This document shows, one piece after another, positions 23,553 to 36,622 of a stretch of DNA of 64,000 nucleotides (the stretch's first letter is position 1; the number at the start of each line of letters is the position of its first letter). The notes beneath the pieces are model-generated. The model made no database searches and had not been told where the DNA came from. It saw only the letters and a program-made list of their open reading frames with translations. Source of the DNA: Burhinus oedicnemus (taxonomy: Eukaryota; Chordata; Aves; Charadriiformes; Burhinidae); contig VFFE01007488.1 in the NCBI GenBank assembly GCA_008921705.1, positions 1 through 64,000 of the forward strand, written 5' to 3'. Position numbers and translations under genes: made by a program.

Positions 23553-26500
23553 ACAAGGCGCATCCTCTTCAAACATTTATGGGGACAGGATTCCTACTCC
23601 AAAGGTTTCCCACTGTGTTTTCCACTGACGTAGTGCTGGAGAGATCAGCAGACCCAGACCAACTCTTGCCATGACTGCAGATGCAATTGCAGATGAGAGG
23701 AGCAGTGTACTGAAGAGAGCACCCAACTGGGCTTTTAGGAGAGCAAGGCAAGTGTGATCTGCAGCTTTTATCGTGACATTGGGACAATCATTTCATTAAC
23801 CACTGTCTCGATTCCCAGCCTGACAGTGAAGCTAGCACTGCATTTCCTTGCAGAGGGAAACATCTGTTCAGGGGGTCTTCACACCGGTAGGACAAGGAGT
23901 GGGGGAGCTTGGGCTCTGTGTGATCTTTTCTGTGTTGCCCTGGCTCCTTCCACTGCCCAGGCAGCCAGGTCCAAGCAGGGAGGCACAGCATGTACTGAAC
24001 TCTCCTACAGAGATGCTGGATTTCATCCCAACACTGAAGATCTGATTCCTGTCATCATGCAACCACTTTTAGTCGCCTTTTTATTTTTTTATTTTTTCAA
24101 TGGTGTGACAGACTTGCCTTGCCAAGCTAAGAAAGCTCAGGGAAATATCTGCAGAGATGCAGAGGGTGTGAGTCATGCAGAGTCTGGGAGCTGACGGCAG
24201 AGACCCTTGTGTGGAAGGCTGTGGTTAAAGGAGGTGGGAGGGTTTTGTGCTGGCCACAGGACTGAAGTGGGCAGGTGTAGATGAGTCAAGTGAAGGCTGC
24301 TGCAAAACAAGATGTCTGAGAGTGAAATCAGAGGGGTTGCTGGTAACACTAGGGAGTTTTGTGGGTCAGCTCGAAGCTTCGATTTCCTTTCTATACCCTC
24401 CTACTACTTCTTGACAGCCATGCTGCTCCTGCCCTTCACTTTTTCTCTTCATTCACTTTTACTCTCTCTTCCATTTTTCATCCTTTGTGTGCTTATACAA
24501 GCCAGATGCTTTAGCTCTCTTGTTTAACCAGCCGATGATAGTACTGTGATTTTTCTTTCATTGGCTGACTGATGGGAAAATAATGAGTAAAAAAATAATA
24601 CCATCATAGCACGAGCCATGTGGAAGCATAGTGGGTGTACTGCCTTTCAAGGGAAGAGTGGGCATCCACCCCCTGCTGTGGTCCAGATGACCCATGTCAT
24701 CTTCAGTGTGACATTTCACCTCTTTGCACCGCAAGTCCCCATCTGTAACACGAGGTTAATAATGCTGCCTTTCCTCATAGGGATATGGCGAGGAAAGGAG
24801 TAGTTAACATCAGGAGGCACACAACATAGCGATAGAGCTGATTCATTCGGAGGTAGGCATAAGATAGTCAGGAACTGCAGAGACCCGGAGCAAACCCAAA
24901 AGATGAGGTTTTTCAGGGTAAGACTTGTCCCTTTGTTAACTGTTAGCATAACAGGACTCTGATCCATGCGGGGATCCCTCTTTTTTTATAATGCAAGTAA
25001 TAAGTGAAATTATTTTGTATTAATTGAGAGCAGTTTACTTGAGAAAGAGTTTTGTGAAAACAGGCCTATTTATAAACACAGAAGTAACATATTCATCTTA
25101 TTGTGCGGGTTGGTTCAAAACAGTGCATAGAAACTGTTCTGATAAGAAACTCAGAGGTTGGCTGACATTATTATAGAAGCCGTCTGCTTTCTTTGGAAAT
25201 ATTACGTTTTTGTTGAAAAAAACAACGCTAAAAATATCACCCAAACTAAAAAAGCTTCTCAATGGGAAAAATATGTCATAATTATTGGTAAAGACCTTAA
25301 AACTTTCATTCTACCTCTTTTCATGTGAGGTCTAGAAACTTGGCCTGTGTGACTTGCCTTTGTGCTTTTGTTAAATTACAGTCTCATGAAAATTGCAATT
25401 TAATTTGTTCAATGAACACCAAAAACATGGTTTTCACACCAGGAAAGCTAAGCATGTTTTCAAGCAGTATCGCCCTGCCACTGACTGATGTCACCACACA
25501 CATACGTGTGGCCCCAAGACCAGTCACGGGAGGCTATGATCAGATGAATTTGATGGGGTGAATTGGAAGCTGAGGCATCTCCCCGACAGTGTTTAGCCCA
25601 CTGCAGGACAGCCTGCAGAGCCCATGCTGCTGGCATGACAGGAGAAGTGTCCAGGTTGTCCCCAGATGCAGACACATCAGGGCATCCATGCAGCTTTAAA
25701 ATGACTGAAGTGACTTCAGATGTTACTGCCCTGTTCCTACTTGTCACCATTCCCTGTCTGGAAGTTATAGTCAGCAGCAAAGGCCGGTGGGTGGGAGCTC
25801 ACAGCTCTGGTACCAAGTCTGCTACTTCTGTATTATGGTGCTGAGTGATGGGGCTTGAACTAAGTGGGAGATTTTTCCCCTGGAGAAAACCTGGGAGCGC
25901 TCACTTGCTCCGTTTTACCTGCAGACTGGTGAGAGCAGGACGCTCATCGGGTGGGCAGTGACAAGCACCATTCAGCTGCTGGGCAGCAGCTGCCACCCTC
26001 CCAGATGCTGAACTGTGCAGTTATTCCACACCGGGCAGAGTCTGTGCTTCCACCAACGCACCTTATTTGAAGTGGTAAAACTTTTATTATGTGTCCAAGC
26101 CTCAGCTTTAACCACCTTATCTCTAAACAGGTAATAATTTCATTTTATTTCTAAATTAAACTCTCAGTCAAGCCAGAAAAAGTTTTCCTGACCTTTCTGC
26201 ATACACACAGCTATTCCCACCTATGTGCCACGAGAAGTGTGCAGGGGCAACTGCAATGTTGCTACTGGACACGTCTAGGACTTAGCTGAGTCCAGCAGTA
26301 CTGCAGACATCTGGACAAACTTTATCCAGAAACAGCCAGCGCTCTGCAGTGCTCACGGGATGCTTTTAGAATACAAGATTCTGCGTGGGTTTTTTTTTTG
26401 TAAATGTTGTACCTAGAAAAGAGAGCTTGTAAAAGACCTTAGAGGGATGGGGGCTTCCATGCTGTGGCCCTGTCAAAAGACTGGTCCGAGAAGAGATTAG

Positions 26501-27800
26501 CCTCAAACCGAGAGATGCGCTGATGAAAATCAGGAGCATCATATTGTAGGTCTATGCGAAGGCTAATTAACACCCATGACAGCTTACATCCTGTCTGCTG
26601 GTGGAAAGGAAACACGCCGTAGGCGTCCCAAGGCTGACATTCACGCTTGGCATTTCCCCTGTGCTGCTGCTGCAGGGTGGGCAGCACAGCCAGCAGCATG
26701 CTGGCACACAGACCTCTGGCACCCCGGGGCCCGGGAGAGCCGGCAGGCAGACACTCGGCTGGGATGGGGGGCTTAGGGGAGCAGTATTGCTCTGATGAGG
26801 GTCACAGGCTGACTTGGCGGGGGGACTTCCTGCTGACGCCTTCCCCTACGTAACCGCTGTCCTTTCCTCCTCAGCAGTTTTCTGCATGGCATTTGCTGCT
26901 GCACTCAGATATCTTGGAAAGGTGCATGCAGCCCTTTAATGCACAGAAGGACCAGTGCTCCCCAGCCTGCCAGGAGCGTTGGTAACCCTGGCCATTGCTG
27001 GTGATGCCTCCAGGGCCTCCAACCAGGACCTCCCCATGCTCCACAGCATGAGGCAGCCCACAGGAGTCTCCTGCTGGCAGAGCATCAGCCCTAGGCTCAC
27101 TGGGGCACCAGCTCTGCTAGCGAACAGGGTGCTCTCATGGACTTTTCCCATCACTGGCATGGGATTGTCCCTGTCAGAAAATGTTCAGGTGTTCCCAGCA
27201 TGGCTCTGTCTGGGCCAGCCAGCCCTTGCCAGCAGCTCCCTGGCACATCCGAAAACTGGCATGAGCTGGCCGTCCCCAGTGGGCGGTTTGGACAAGGTGT
27301 CCCTGCTTGGCAGGGCAATAGCCTTGAACAGCAAGAATGTGGACTGCCCTGTGCCAAGCTGCCCCAGAGCCAGGCCCATGCAATGTGCCAGCATTGCCAT
27401 GGCCTTGTGCTTGGCATCTCCCCGGTCACCGGGTGAGGACACTACGAAGGACCATCCTCTGCCCTGAGCCAGGGCATAGGCAGGACCCAGCCATGCCAGC
27501 GGTGCAGCCCTGATCTCTTTAGCTCCCTTCCCCACCCAGCAAACCCACATTCCCCCTGTTCAGATAGATCAGACCTGGGTGTGAGATTCCCTGGTGCTAT
27601 GAGAGCATTTGGGAGGCTACATCCACAATAAGAGCACCGTCTACCTCCTCTAGCTGGGGCTGCCCTGTGCAGCACCTCAGCCCTTGAGCAGGTTTCACAG
27701 GGTGCTCCTCGGGCAGCCCCGGCATGCAGCTGCTTTTGGGGCACGCAGGACAACCCTGGCTTCCCCATGGATGCTGAAGACTTTCACCTTGGCCACCCGC
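23553..27800. other. Gene-free sequence with a GC-rich part at 26.95-27.5 kb
   Basis: No exon or known repeat is recognised. The 26.95-27.5 kb part is GC-rich and open in several frames of both strands, with wordy repetition of GCCA and TGGCA motifs. That explains its long frames better than a gene does. Confidence 0.45.
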
Positions 27801-27810
27801 AGTGCTCTCC

Positions 27811-29160
27811 CCTGTAGGGGTGGAAGGTTTCTTACCAAGTACGAAGGCAAAGCCATTTTCTCTCAGAAGGCACAGCACAGGACCTTTGCATGTTTCCTCT
27901 GTGTGCAAAGGACTGGCAGCCACTGCTTTCCATGGCAGCTGGGTGCCCTGCCCTGTCCTGCCAGCTCTCCTGGCGGCAGCTTCCGTCACCTCAGTCAGCC
28001 CATGGAGAAAAGATCAGGGGAAGGCGCTGGACGTTGGGCAGAAGACGACCTGTGGGAAAGAAACCAGGCAGAAGGATTGGGAGCAAGCAAGAAAATGTCT
28101 CCCCTCCTCAGCCTGGCAGGAAGTCCCCAGCCCTGCACTCGCGATGGGTTGTCAGCGTGACTGGGTGAGCAGGGGGTCTGCTAACGCCAGCACAGAAACT
28201 GCCTGTCTGGCCCAGGGAGGAGTATTTCAAAGCTACAAATTGTGCCTAGGAAAGCACCAGGGAGAAGCAGGGAAAAAGCATGTGTGTCCATCCTGATGCT
28301 GCCCCAGAAGTTTCCTATGAGGCCCCCCAGTTCAGGCAGGAAGTGCAACTTCCAGGTGGGGGAATCTGAGGTGAAGGTGGGACAGATGATTTGTCTTTTG
28401 CCCTAGTTGGGAGGTACCTGTACCCCAAGCCCTGGCTGTGTGGACCCATATGCAGGGGGTGGTCACATGCCAGCCTGAGTATAGTGGGGCCACATGTGGC
28501 CTTGTGGCCAAGAAGGCCAATGGCATCCTGGGGTGCATCAAGCAGAGTGTGGCAAGCAGGTTGTAGGAGGTTATCCTCCCCCTCTACTTTGCCCTGGTGA
28601 GGCTGCACCTGAAGTACTGTGTCTGGTTCTGGGCTCCCCAGTTCAGGAAGGACAGGGAACTGCTGGAGAGGGTACAGCAGAGGGCTACAAAGAGGATTAG
28701 GGGGCTGGAACATCTTTCTTGTGAGGAAAGGCTGAGGGACTTGGGTCTTTTTAGTCTGGAGAAGAGAAGACTCAGACGGGGGATCTCATCAATGCTTATA
28801 AATACTTAAAGGGAGGGTGCTGGGAGGATGGGACTAGTCTTTTTTCAGCGGTGCCAATGATAGGGCAAGAGGAAATGGGCACAAACTTGAACATAGGAAG
28901 GAGGAGCTTCTTTCCTTGGAGGGTGGCAGAGCACTGGAACAGGCTGCCCAGAGAGGTGGTGGAGTCTCCGACTCTGGAGACATTCCAAACCCGCCTGGAC
29001 ACCGTCCTGTGCAACCTGCTGTAGGTGACCCTGCTCTGGCAGGGGGCTTGGACTAGATGATCTCCAGAGGTCCCTTCCGACCCCTGTGATTCTGTGGGAG
29101 CAGCAGCCCTTAGGAGGCCCAGACCCACATCCAGTCACCCTCCTTCATTTTGGCCATCTC
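27811..29160. repeat. Right-hand copy of the duplicated block, split by a CR1
   Basis: Reverse-complement counterpart of 449-715. Matching parts are 27,811-27,868, 28,395-28,488 and 29,098-29,160. About 530 bases at 27,869-28,394 have no counterpart in the left copy, and the CR1 at about 28,489-29,097 is also absent there. The block leads toward the TAGAP fragment at 29,503, as the left block leads into its TAGAP copy. Confidence 0.65.
28489..29097 (+). mobile_element. 5'-truncated CR1 LINE
   Basis: It carries the end of the CR1 reverse-transcriptase frame ([20 protein letters not shown] near 28,615, then the [19 protein letters not shown] stretch), the CR1 3' untranslated region (CTGGAACAGGCTGCCCAGAG, GGACTAGATGATCTCCAGAG) and the closing ATTCTGTG. 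A stop at about 28,565 and the early end after 28,806 show decay. It lies inside the duplicated block and is missing from the left copy. Confidence 0.93.
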
Positions 29161-29502
29161 CTGGGCTCCAGGGCTGCTGAGTCAAATAATCACAAACACA
29201 GAAGTCTCTTTTTCTAAGGCATCTTGAGAGCCTGAATCACTTTTGCACTTGGGATTTAGTGGAGGCAGCCTATAGGCCTTTTGGAGAGGATATCTCTGGC
29301 CCTCTCCACCGTATTCCCATTCTCTGGGTCCATCTAGCACTGGCCACACAGCCCTGCTTTAGCTATGTGTCTCTGAGTCCTTCGTCACCCTCCCAGGGAG
29401 TCTCTTTTCCCACCCTTGCCCCTCACCTTTGTTGTGTCCGGGGGAGACCCTGCCGGTGCCTGGGCTGCAGGTCCCTCCCCAGCCCTGAGCGAGCCCCAGG
29501 GC
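29161..29502. other. Sequence between CR1-bearing block and TAGAP fragment
   Basis: No gene is recognised. It has no counterpart at the left copy, where the match passes directly from the equivalent of 29,160 into TAGAP intron 5. Confidence 0.5.
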
Positions 29503-29905
29503 TGACTGGAAAAGCAAGCCTGTGCACCTGCTGGCAGTGGGCTTGAAGCTGAGCTCCTCTGACCTGCAGTGGTGAGAAGACATTGCTGATCTGCACAGGC
29601 CCACTTCAGCACCCAGACCTGACCTGGGTGGGACTCCAAGCTCAAGCCAGAGCAAAGGCAGACTAAATGTTTCAGGCTTAAGAAGGTTTGACATTTTCCT
29701 TTTCCACCTGATTTTCAGCCCCTCGTGTTGTGCTGCTGATTTCCTGCATGCGCACAGGAACCTCACTTCATCCTCCTCTTCAGCACCCTCCCAAGGAGGA
29801 ATATTGAGATTTATGGGTGAATGAAAAGCAGCTAAGAACTGGGTCCCATTACTACAACAATGCAAGTGTACTTGGCATGTTCTTGTGCAGCCCACTTGTG
29901 CCAGT
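29503..29905 (+). pseudogene. TAGAP: TAGAP fragment (end of exon 5 and intron 5), splice donor lost
   Basis: It matches 61,299 to about 61,700 in direct orientation, about 90-95% by eye, best in the intron. The exon part shows several differences, and the donor after TTGAAG reads CTGAGC where TAGAP has GTGAGC, so this exon could not be spliced at that place. The upstream two thirds of exon 5, with the arginine finger, are absent. The longest open frame of the window (minus strand, 29,359-30,090) is only the antisense of this fragment. Confidence 0.88.
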
Positions 29906-32640
29906 GTTGACAAGCACCTTTGAGAACAGGAAAGATGAGAGATGGAGGGCTGCAGGGTGGTCCCAATGCTATGACAAGCCCCAGGGCTGAGCTGAGCCAA
30001 GTAACTCTCATCCTCCCCTTGCTCATGTGTGCCTGGGGCAGTGCCTGTTCCCTGCCTTCGGTGCTCACTGGAGCTAGAAGATCCAGGCAAGTCTTACCTC
30101 AGCAGGGTGAGACATCTCCAGGTTTGTTTGGAGGTCAGTTTCAGATGGTGCCATGGTGTCAGCTGTACGGGCTATTTCAGCCACCAGCATAAATGGAGCC
30201 AGAGGGTTTCCACCCACTCATCTGTGCTCTCACTTTTGGCAGGCTTTTCAGCTCAGTCACACAGTTATCCAGTGCCTCCGCTGCCAGGCAATCTCCTACT
30301 AGCTAGGCCCAGGAGTACTTAGCACCTATGGTCAGCCAAGCACGGGTGCCTGGAGCATCACATGGCTGTGAGGGACTCCAGAAGGGCTCCATCCTCAAGA
30401 AAACCAAGGTTAAAATGGGTAAACATGATCAAACAGCTCTTACTGCACGACACCTACTACTCCTACTCTTTCTCCCATCCACACATCATTTCCCACAAAC
30501 AGCACCTTTTACTTCAGTCTTCACAAAGCTGGTTAATAGCTAAATGTCAACTAAAGCAGCAAAACCTTCGCAATTCTGCACCAGCCCTGAGCTCCCTGGT
30601 ACCACACAGCCAGCACAGGCAGTGAGGGCTTGGGAGGAAGCAGTGCATACCGTATACGTGGGTGTGCTCCTCTCTTTGCACAAAAGGAGGGTGTTACTGG
30701 AGTATCGCTCGTGTTTCTCATTCCACACGTGACCCTGTCACCTGCTGTGCAGAGGAAAAGGCATGCGGCAAGTCGTGAACGAGACAGGGAACAACTAGAT
30801 GAAGCTGCAGTTGTCTGACGTAGGAGAACCTTCGTACATCCTGAAGGCATGCTTCACACCATATTGCTCTGACTGCTGTCTTTGAGGTCCCTGAAGATTT
30901 GAGTGTTACCTGTCATGGGAACCAGGTGTAAATGAGGTAGAAAATCCAGCTGTGCTTCTTAACCCTCCATGAGAGAGGGCAGACTGGGAGGCGCAGGATC
31001 CTGAGTCAGTCTCAGCCTGGTTCGCTGGAGGATCTGCAGCCATGGACGGACCTGTAGTTTGCCAGAAGTAAATCTCATACTGCCCTTCCAGGGCAAGCGC
31101 AAGTGTCTATAGGCCACCCAAGCCAACAGAGGACCCTGGTGTACTGCAGATAGGCCTGCGTGTTAGGGTTTTATATCTAAGCACAACCCAGCTGCTGGAC
31201 TTGTTACATCCTTAAACATCAACCTTGCCTCTTCTCTTGTCCCAGGCAGCAGTCACATCCCACTGCCTACTGCCGGGAAGCCAAGTGGCAGGCTCCTAGC
31301 TTCTGATTACATCTTTTAAAATTCAGACATTGAAGGAACCAGGGCTGCGGCGCAGTCACAGTGGCTCTCCTGCTCCACAGGTATTGGTGGATTAATGAGA
31401 GAAGACCTGGGTGCAGAAATTAGCCCCATAAAACTGCAGCCTGAGGCAATGCTGCTGGTTTTGCCTATGAAAGAAATGGCAGTCGCTGAGATTTCAAGTA
31501 CCCAGTGAAAAGCAAGGGACATGAGGGCCTTCCACTGGATGATAAAGTATCTCCTGGGTGCTTCCCGCACAACACTTGTCTCTCAGTGGATGTGCTATTT
31601 CATTGTGAATCAGTTATAGTCATAAAAGCAAAATGCCATTTGCTTTAATGTCAAGATGCAGTCCCACTGAGTTGCCCACTGCTGGGCAGGAAAAGGAATT
31701 TTAGCTAAACTCATTGTATCTGCTTCTTACTGAACATAATCAATACAAATAATATAAATACTGTCAACTATTTTTTTTCTAAGCCTCTTGTGTCCGGCCT
31801 GACCCCACAAAACTCATCCAGGAGGATGCTTTATCCCTGTCCTCACTATGTATCAACTGTATGCAAGCCCTTTGCTTCTTAGAAACGCTCTTGATCAAAA
31901 TGACTTGTCTCCTCTGTGAGCTGATCTCTACACTGGGTATCCATATACAGGAAATTTCTCAAAGTTCTGTCTGGGTATGAGTTTGGGTTTCTTTGAGACT
32001 TTCAGCTGTTTGTTAGCAAGACAACCATTTGTAAGGAAGCTTGATGTGACCTTTAGGTATATAAAAAAACAATTAGCAGAAGGACATTAATTTCACGTTA
32101 CAAAAGTGTTTGAAATACTGGAACTGAAGGACTGTCAGCATGCTGGTGTCTGTATTTCTTAAAGGGTTTGGAAACTTGATGAAACTGCAGAAAGATCCCG
32201 TAAAAACTGCTGCAGGGTTTGAGAAAGCTCTGCAGTGCGAATCTCCAGGATATCAGCCCGGATCCATTACTACAAGGAAGATTAGGAGATGACTCAGGGT
32301 ATGTGTGTGGATTCATTCATGTAGGGGAAACAGCTGCCACAAAGGGCTCTTGAAAGTAGCAGAAATAGGCATTGGTAGAATTGATAGCTCTACAAGCTGG
32401 GAAGAATAAAATGTGGAAATAAACACACTGTTAATAAGCAATTGTGAAAGTTTGAACCACGGGGAAAAAAATATCAAGGTAAATGGCGGTGTTTCTGCTG
32501 AGATCTCCAGGTTGAAAGGAAGAGCCTTTTGAGGGGGTGTACATATTAAGTAAAAGCAGAAGTATTTTAGTCAGACACACATTGCTGGCTGGGCTCGCTC
32601 CAAGACTAATCAGCTGAAATTCCAGTGTGGACATGCAGCC

Positions 32641-32697
32641 AGACTAGATGATTTCATGGACTCTTTCCTGGCTTGGAATGGTGGATGAATCTATGTG
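32641..32697 (+). mobile_element. Ancient CR1-like 3'-tail relic
   Basis: GACTAGATGATTTCATGGAC followed by a decayed tail ending near CTATGTG resembles the CR1 3' end. It is short and diverged. Confidence 0.5.
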
Positions 32698-35638
32698 TCC
32701 ATGTTACCTGTTTTCCTAAGGAGAAAAAGAAAAACATCTCTCCTCTGCTTCATATTTCCTCATCCTGCAGTCCTCACCTGAGCACAGTTTCCATCAGCTT
32801 CATCCAAGTGTTGTTCACATAACCCTGTGAGGCCAAGGCCAGATCTCACTCTTGGCCCTTCTCCTGGCTCAGACCATGACTCTCACATGCCACTTTCACT
32901 GCTTCATTGCAAAATAAGGACCCGATTGCAAGACAGGAAAAGAGTAAGCATCTAAAAGGGACCAAACACATCCAGAGGCATCTAAAGAGACAACTCTCTG
33001 CTTTTGTGGGCAAGCAGCAACATTTAACTACAGCCAGCCACACTTTGCTCTTCCCACAGTTGTAAGGTTGGCCCTGTGGTGGCTCTGGATCGCAGCCTCC
33101 CAGAAACCCAGCGATGAGCATCCATCTCCCTTTGGCTAACAGCAGTAACCCTACTTCTACACAAGAAAACATGTACATTGATTATGTCTCACAAATACCA
33201 AGTCAAATGGATCTTCTTATTTCTCATACTTCTGTTTTTTCATATAATATCTCTAAAAATAATCCCTGAAACCCCCCTACCTTAAGTGTTTTTTGAAAAA
33301 TAACAAAAAACCCCAAGAAACTCTCCAGTCAGTTACAAACAGATGACGGGAAAATCCTGCACTTGACTAACTGTAGTACTGTGGCTGGGCTTCATCTTTG
33401 GGGATTTCTAAAAGTTCAACTTCTGCATGAGTGAGCTAAGAGCCAAACCGAAAGCGAAAACTGGGCTCTGCTAGGAGCCCTGTTGAGCCAACCACAGGTG
33501 AGCCGGGTAAATCTGTGACTCCGCTTTTACTGACCTGCACCAAACAAAACAAACAGGTCTTTTTGATGCTGGCTTGAAGAAGAAATTTGAAAGGAGCTCA
33601 ATTTCTTAAGAACAGCAGCTCAAAATCTATTTTTGGAAGGCTGCTGTGGAACTTTCTTGCTGAAAGTGGAAGAAGCGCAAGAAGTTGACTCACATTTCAA
33701 ATAGTTGGTTTTCAGCTGAGGAAATCTTACTTTTTTCAGTGAAAGCATTTTATATTCAGTGAAACTTTTCATGATGCAGAAGTCATTTCCAAAACAGTTT
33801 CAATCTTCCCTTCATTTTGCAAAGAGATGAATCTAACCTATTTTTTCCTAGCTTTTTTACCACTTTGACCCCGATGGGGACTCACGATGGGGCTGGCTGG
33901 GGGGAGCAGCACAGTCAAGCGGCAGCAGCTGCCCCATCAGCACCCTGCTTACTAACCTGGATCCTGCAAACGGGCACATCACTGCCCCCATCTTCACCCC
34001 AGGGAAATCCACCCACATCCTAACTTCAGAGAGCCTACTCGTGGCAGACGTCTCCAGGCTATTATGTTTAGGTTATAAAAATATTTCCGAGGAAAGTGGT
34101 AGCAGGTTCTTAATTTGAAAAGGATTACCAGATCCCTTCAAACTGGTAACCTTCTCCTTGCACGGACCCCAGGTACCTGCTGTGTCCAGGCTATAACCTG
34201 CTCAGGCAGGAACCTGGTCCCTCTTTCACCCGTGGTGCCCTGATTTGGTTGAGCCCCAGGCACTGTGCTATAATAAGCAAGGTTAATAATAATCATGCCA
34301 ATGGCTAGATCAACACCACCAGAGCCGATCAAGCGTGCCCACCCTCGAATCCCAAACCCAGCCTCTCTATATATAACATACTGACACAGTAACCTTTCCT
34401 TATCAAAACAGTAGGCCATTACTCAGATTCTTATTATGACTGTGTAGGCTATTATTCAGAAAACGCTGCCACTCTAAACAGGTGCCGGCTGGACGTGTTG
34501 CAATCTAGTATGTAAATAGAGCTGGCTAGTGACTTTTAGCAAAGTATTTGCCCAGTGGATCAGGACAGCTCTTTTATAGCAAAAGAAGGAAAGGTTTTCT
34601 GAACCCTAGCAGACATAAAATGGCTTAGGAAGTATGATGATCCCTGCTATCTGGTGTTTGTTTTTTGGTTGGGTTTTGGAGTTGTTTTTTTCTTCCCTGC
34701 AGCAGCTCTGTATGCATGCATCTAAACTCTGTGTGGCTCATACATCTAGCAAAAATGATCGTATCCTCCTTCTAAGTCCCATCCGGGTCATTGTGCTATA
34801 TATTTGCAAATGCACCACAAATCAGAGTAACTTTCCTTTTCCTGGCAGCACTGGAGGAAGGGACTCTGATGGTGCTTCAGGGCCCAAAGGATTTGCTTTT
34901 GTTCTTAGAAAGACCCTCTCCTCAGGTGAAACATCGGCCTCAGCTCTAAATCCTGGGGGAGAAAAAATACCAGCTTTTCTGGAAGAGTATCTGCCATAGT
35001 CTTAAACTGCAAACACCCCTGGACGGCTTTTCTCTTCACACAGGCAAAACATTCAGCCTGCACACAGGTCAGGCAGCCCACCGCACTTCGCTGACTTTTC
35101 GCTTTCCTCCTACATTCAAACAAGTTGGTGCTTCTTCATCAAGCCCACACTTCTTAAATTACTCAGGGGGGAACTTAATTTATCAGCCTGAAGGTCTGGG
35201 AAATAACAGAGGCTATACCTCCTGATTCAGCCTCAATTGCAATATTTGCCTTACTAATGGACAAAGTGCATCTTGTTTCCCATCAATGCTATTCATTTCT
35301 GCTGAGAAGTGACTTATCAGAGAGAGCTGACTGAAAAAGGACAGAGAGATCTAAATATTCCTATCTAATTTCTTCTCACAGTCAGTTCAGATACAGTTTT
35401 TCATTTCCATTGTTTGGGGTAATTAAGAAACTTTCAGTTATTGTATTAGATACACTTCCCATCAGAAATTCCCCTAGATGATACTTATAACCAGAATTCT
35501 TAAAATCGACTTGCAATGTCGCTTTTGTGATACTATGATACGGGTTTGGGCTTTTTTTTCTGCTGAGAAGCACAAGGAAGAGCAACAGTCTTTCCTAGTT
35601 CTTTGAGGTGTTTTTTTTTGCTTTGGTTGGGTTTTTGG

Positions 35639-35671
35639 CTTTTGTTTGTTTGTTTGTTTGTTTGTTTGTTT
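35639..35671 (+). repeat. TTTG tetranucleotide repeat
   Basis: Eight or so perfect TTTG units in a T-rich stretch. Confidence 0.95.
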
Positions 35672-36561
35672 TTGATTTTTTTTTCCTGGTAGAGCTACTG
35701 GCAATTGTAAATATTGTCTTTGTTTTTCTTGGCCTCTTCTTTGGTGGCAGAGGAGGGTGAATGGGAACTCAGCTGACACTTAAAGGAGAAGAAACGCTGT
35801 GCCTTTAATGGCAACATTTTCATCTACCTTATTTAGCAGACAGCATTAAAAAAGTATAATTTTAAGGAGCCTTCAAAGAAAAAAAAAAGAGTAATTAAAT
35901 CCAGAATTTTGAGTACAAGCCCATTCAAGCATTTTTCATCTTGCTGTTCTTGCATGAAAAGACTAAAGCAATAGCAGAACACATTAATTCACTTTGTTAG
36001 TCATTCTTTAACATGACTGTATGCTGCTTTACAGACAACAACCAAGATAAGGGTCTCTCTGGATAAGACTGAGAGAACTGAGTGAGGTGAAAAGCATAGG
36101 CTCTGGCAGAGAGGAAGGCTCTTCTCCCTTCAAGGACAGCAAGCTCAGAGTCCCGCTGCCAAGACCTAATGTAGAAGGGCAGCATATGTGTCACAGCTTG
36201 CATGGATTAGACAAACATTTGTTAATTGATTCTATTTTGGAGGGTAGAAGATGCACCAGAAGAATGCTCCGGATCCTTGCTAGCAATCTTTCCTTTGAAC
36301 ACTGTGCTCTTCTGCCCACGGGGACAGAAGCTGATGTACTGGTAAAACTGAAATGATTACCAGTGTATTATCATTCATACTTTTTTTAGGCAAACAGTTT
36401 CTAATTAAATGAGAACCTCAATCAGCCTTCTCCTATACTCTTTTATCAAGAATAAATAGAATTAATAAACTAGGGCCTTGGAAGAAAAAAGTTCTTCTGA
36501 AGCTTGAGAATTGCATCTATTTCTGAACCAAGTAGCATCATTTGCCATTAGAGATAGACAC

Positions 36562-36622
36562 CTGGATTAGGTGGCTTGCAAGCCTGATCTGACCTGCTAA
36601 TTCCTACATTCCTATGTGTTAA
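36562..36622 (+). mobile_element. Ancient CR1-like 3'-tail relic
   Basis: CTGATCTGACCTGCTAATTC followed by CTACATTCCTATGTG resembles the tail of old sauropsid CR1 families. Confidence 0.55.

Noticed and set aside
26955..27550. Frames of 120-170 codons on both strands
   Set aside because: The segment is GC-rich with wordy GCCA/TGGCA repetition and open in several frames at once; no domain or splice pattern.
29359..30090. The longest open frame of the window (243 codons, minus strand)
   Set aside because: It is antisense to the TAGAP exon 5/intron 5 fragment; a similar frame runs antisense over the real intron at 61.2-61.8 kb, so the openness is inherited from intron sequence.
34138..34419. 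93-codon minus-strand frame with a hydrophobic part, possible LTR-like piece
   Set aside because: No inverted ends, target duplication or known LTR motif could be shown, and no protein family is recognised.
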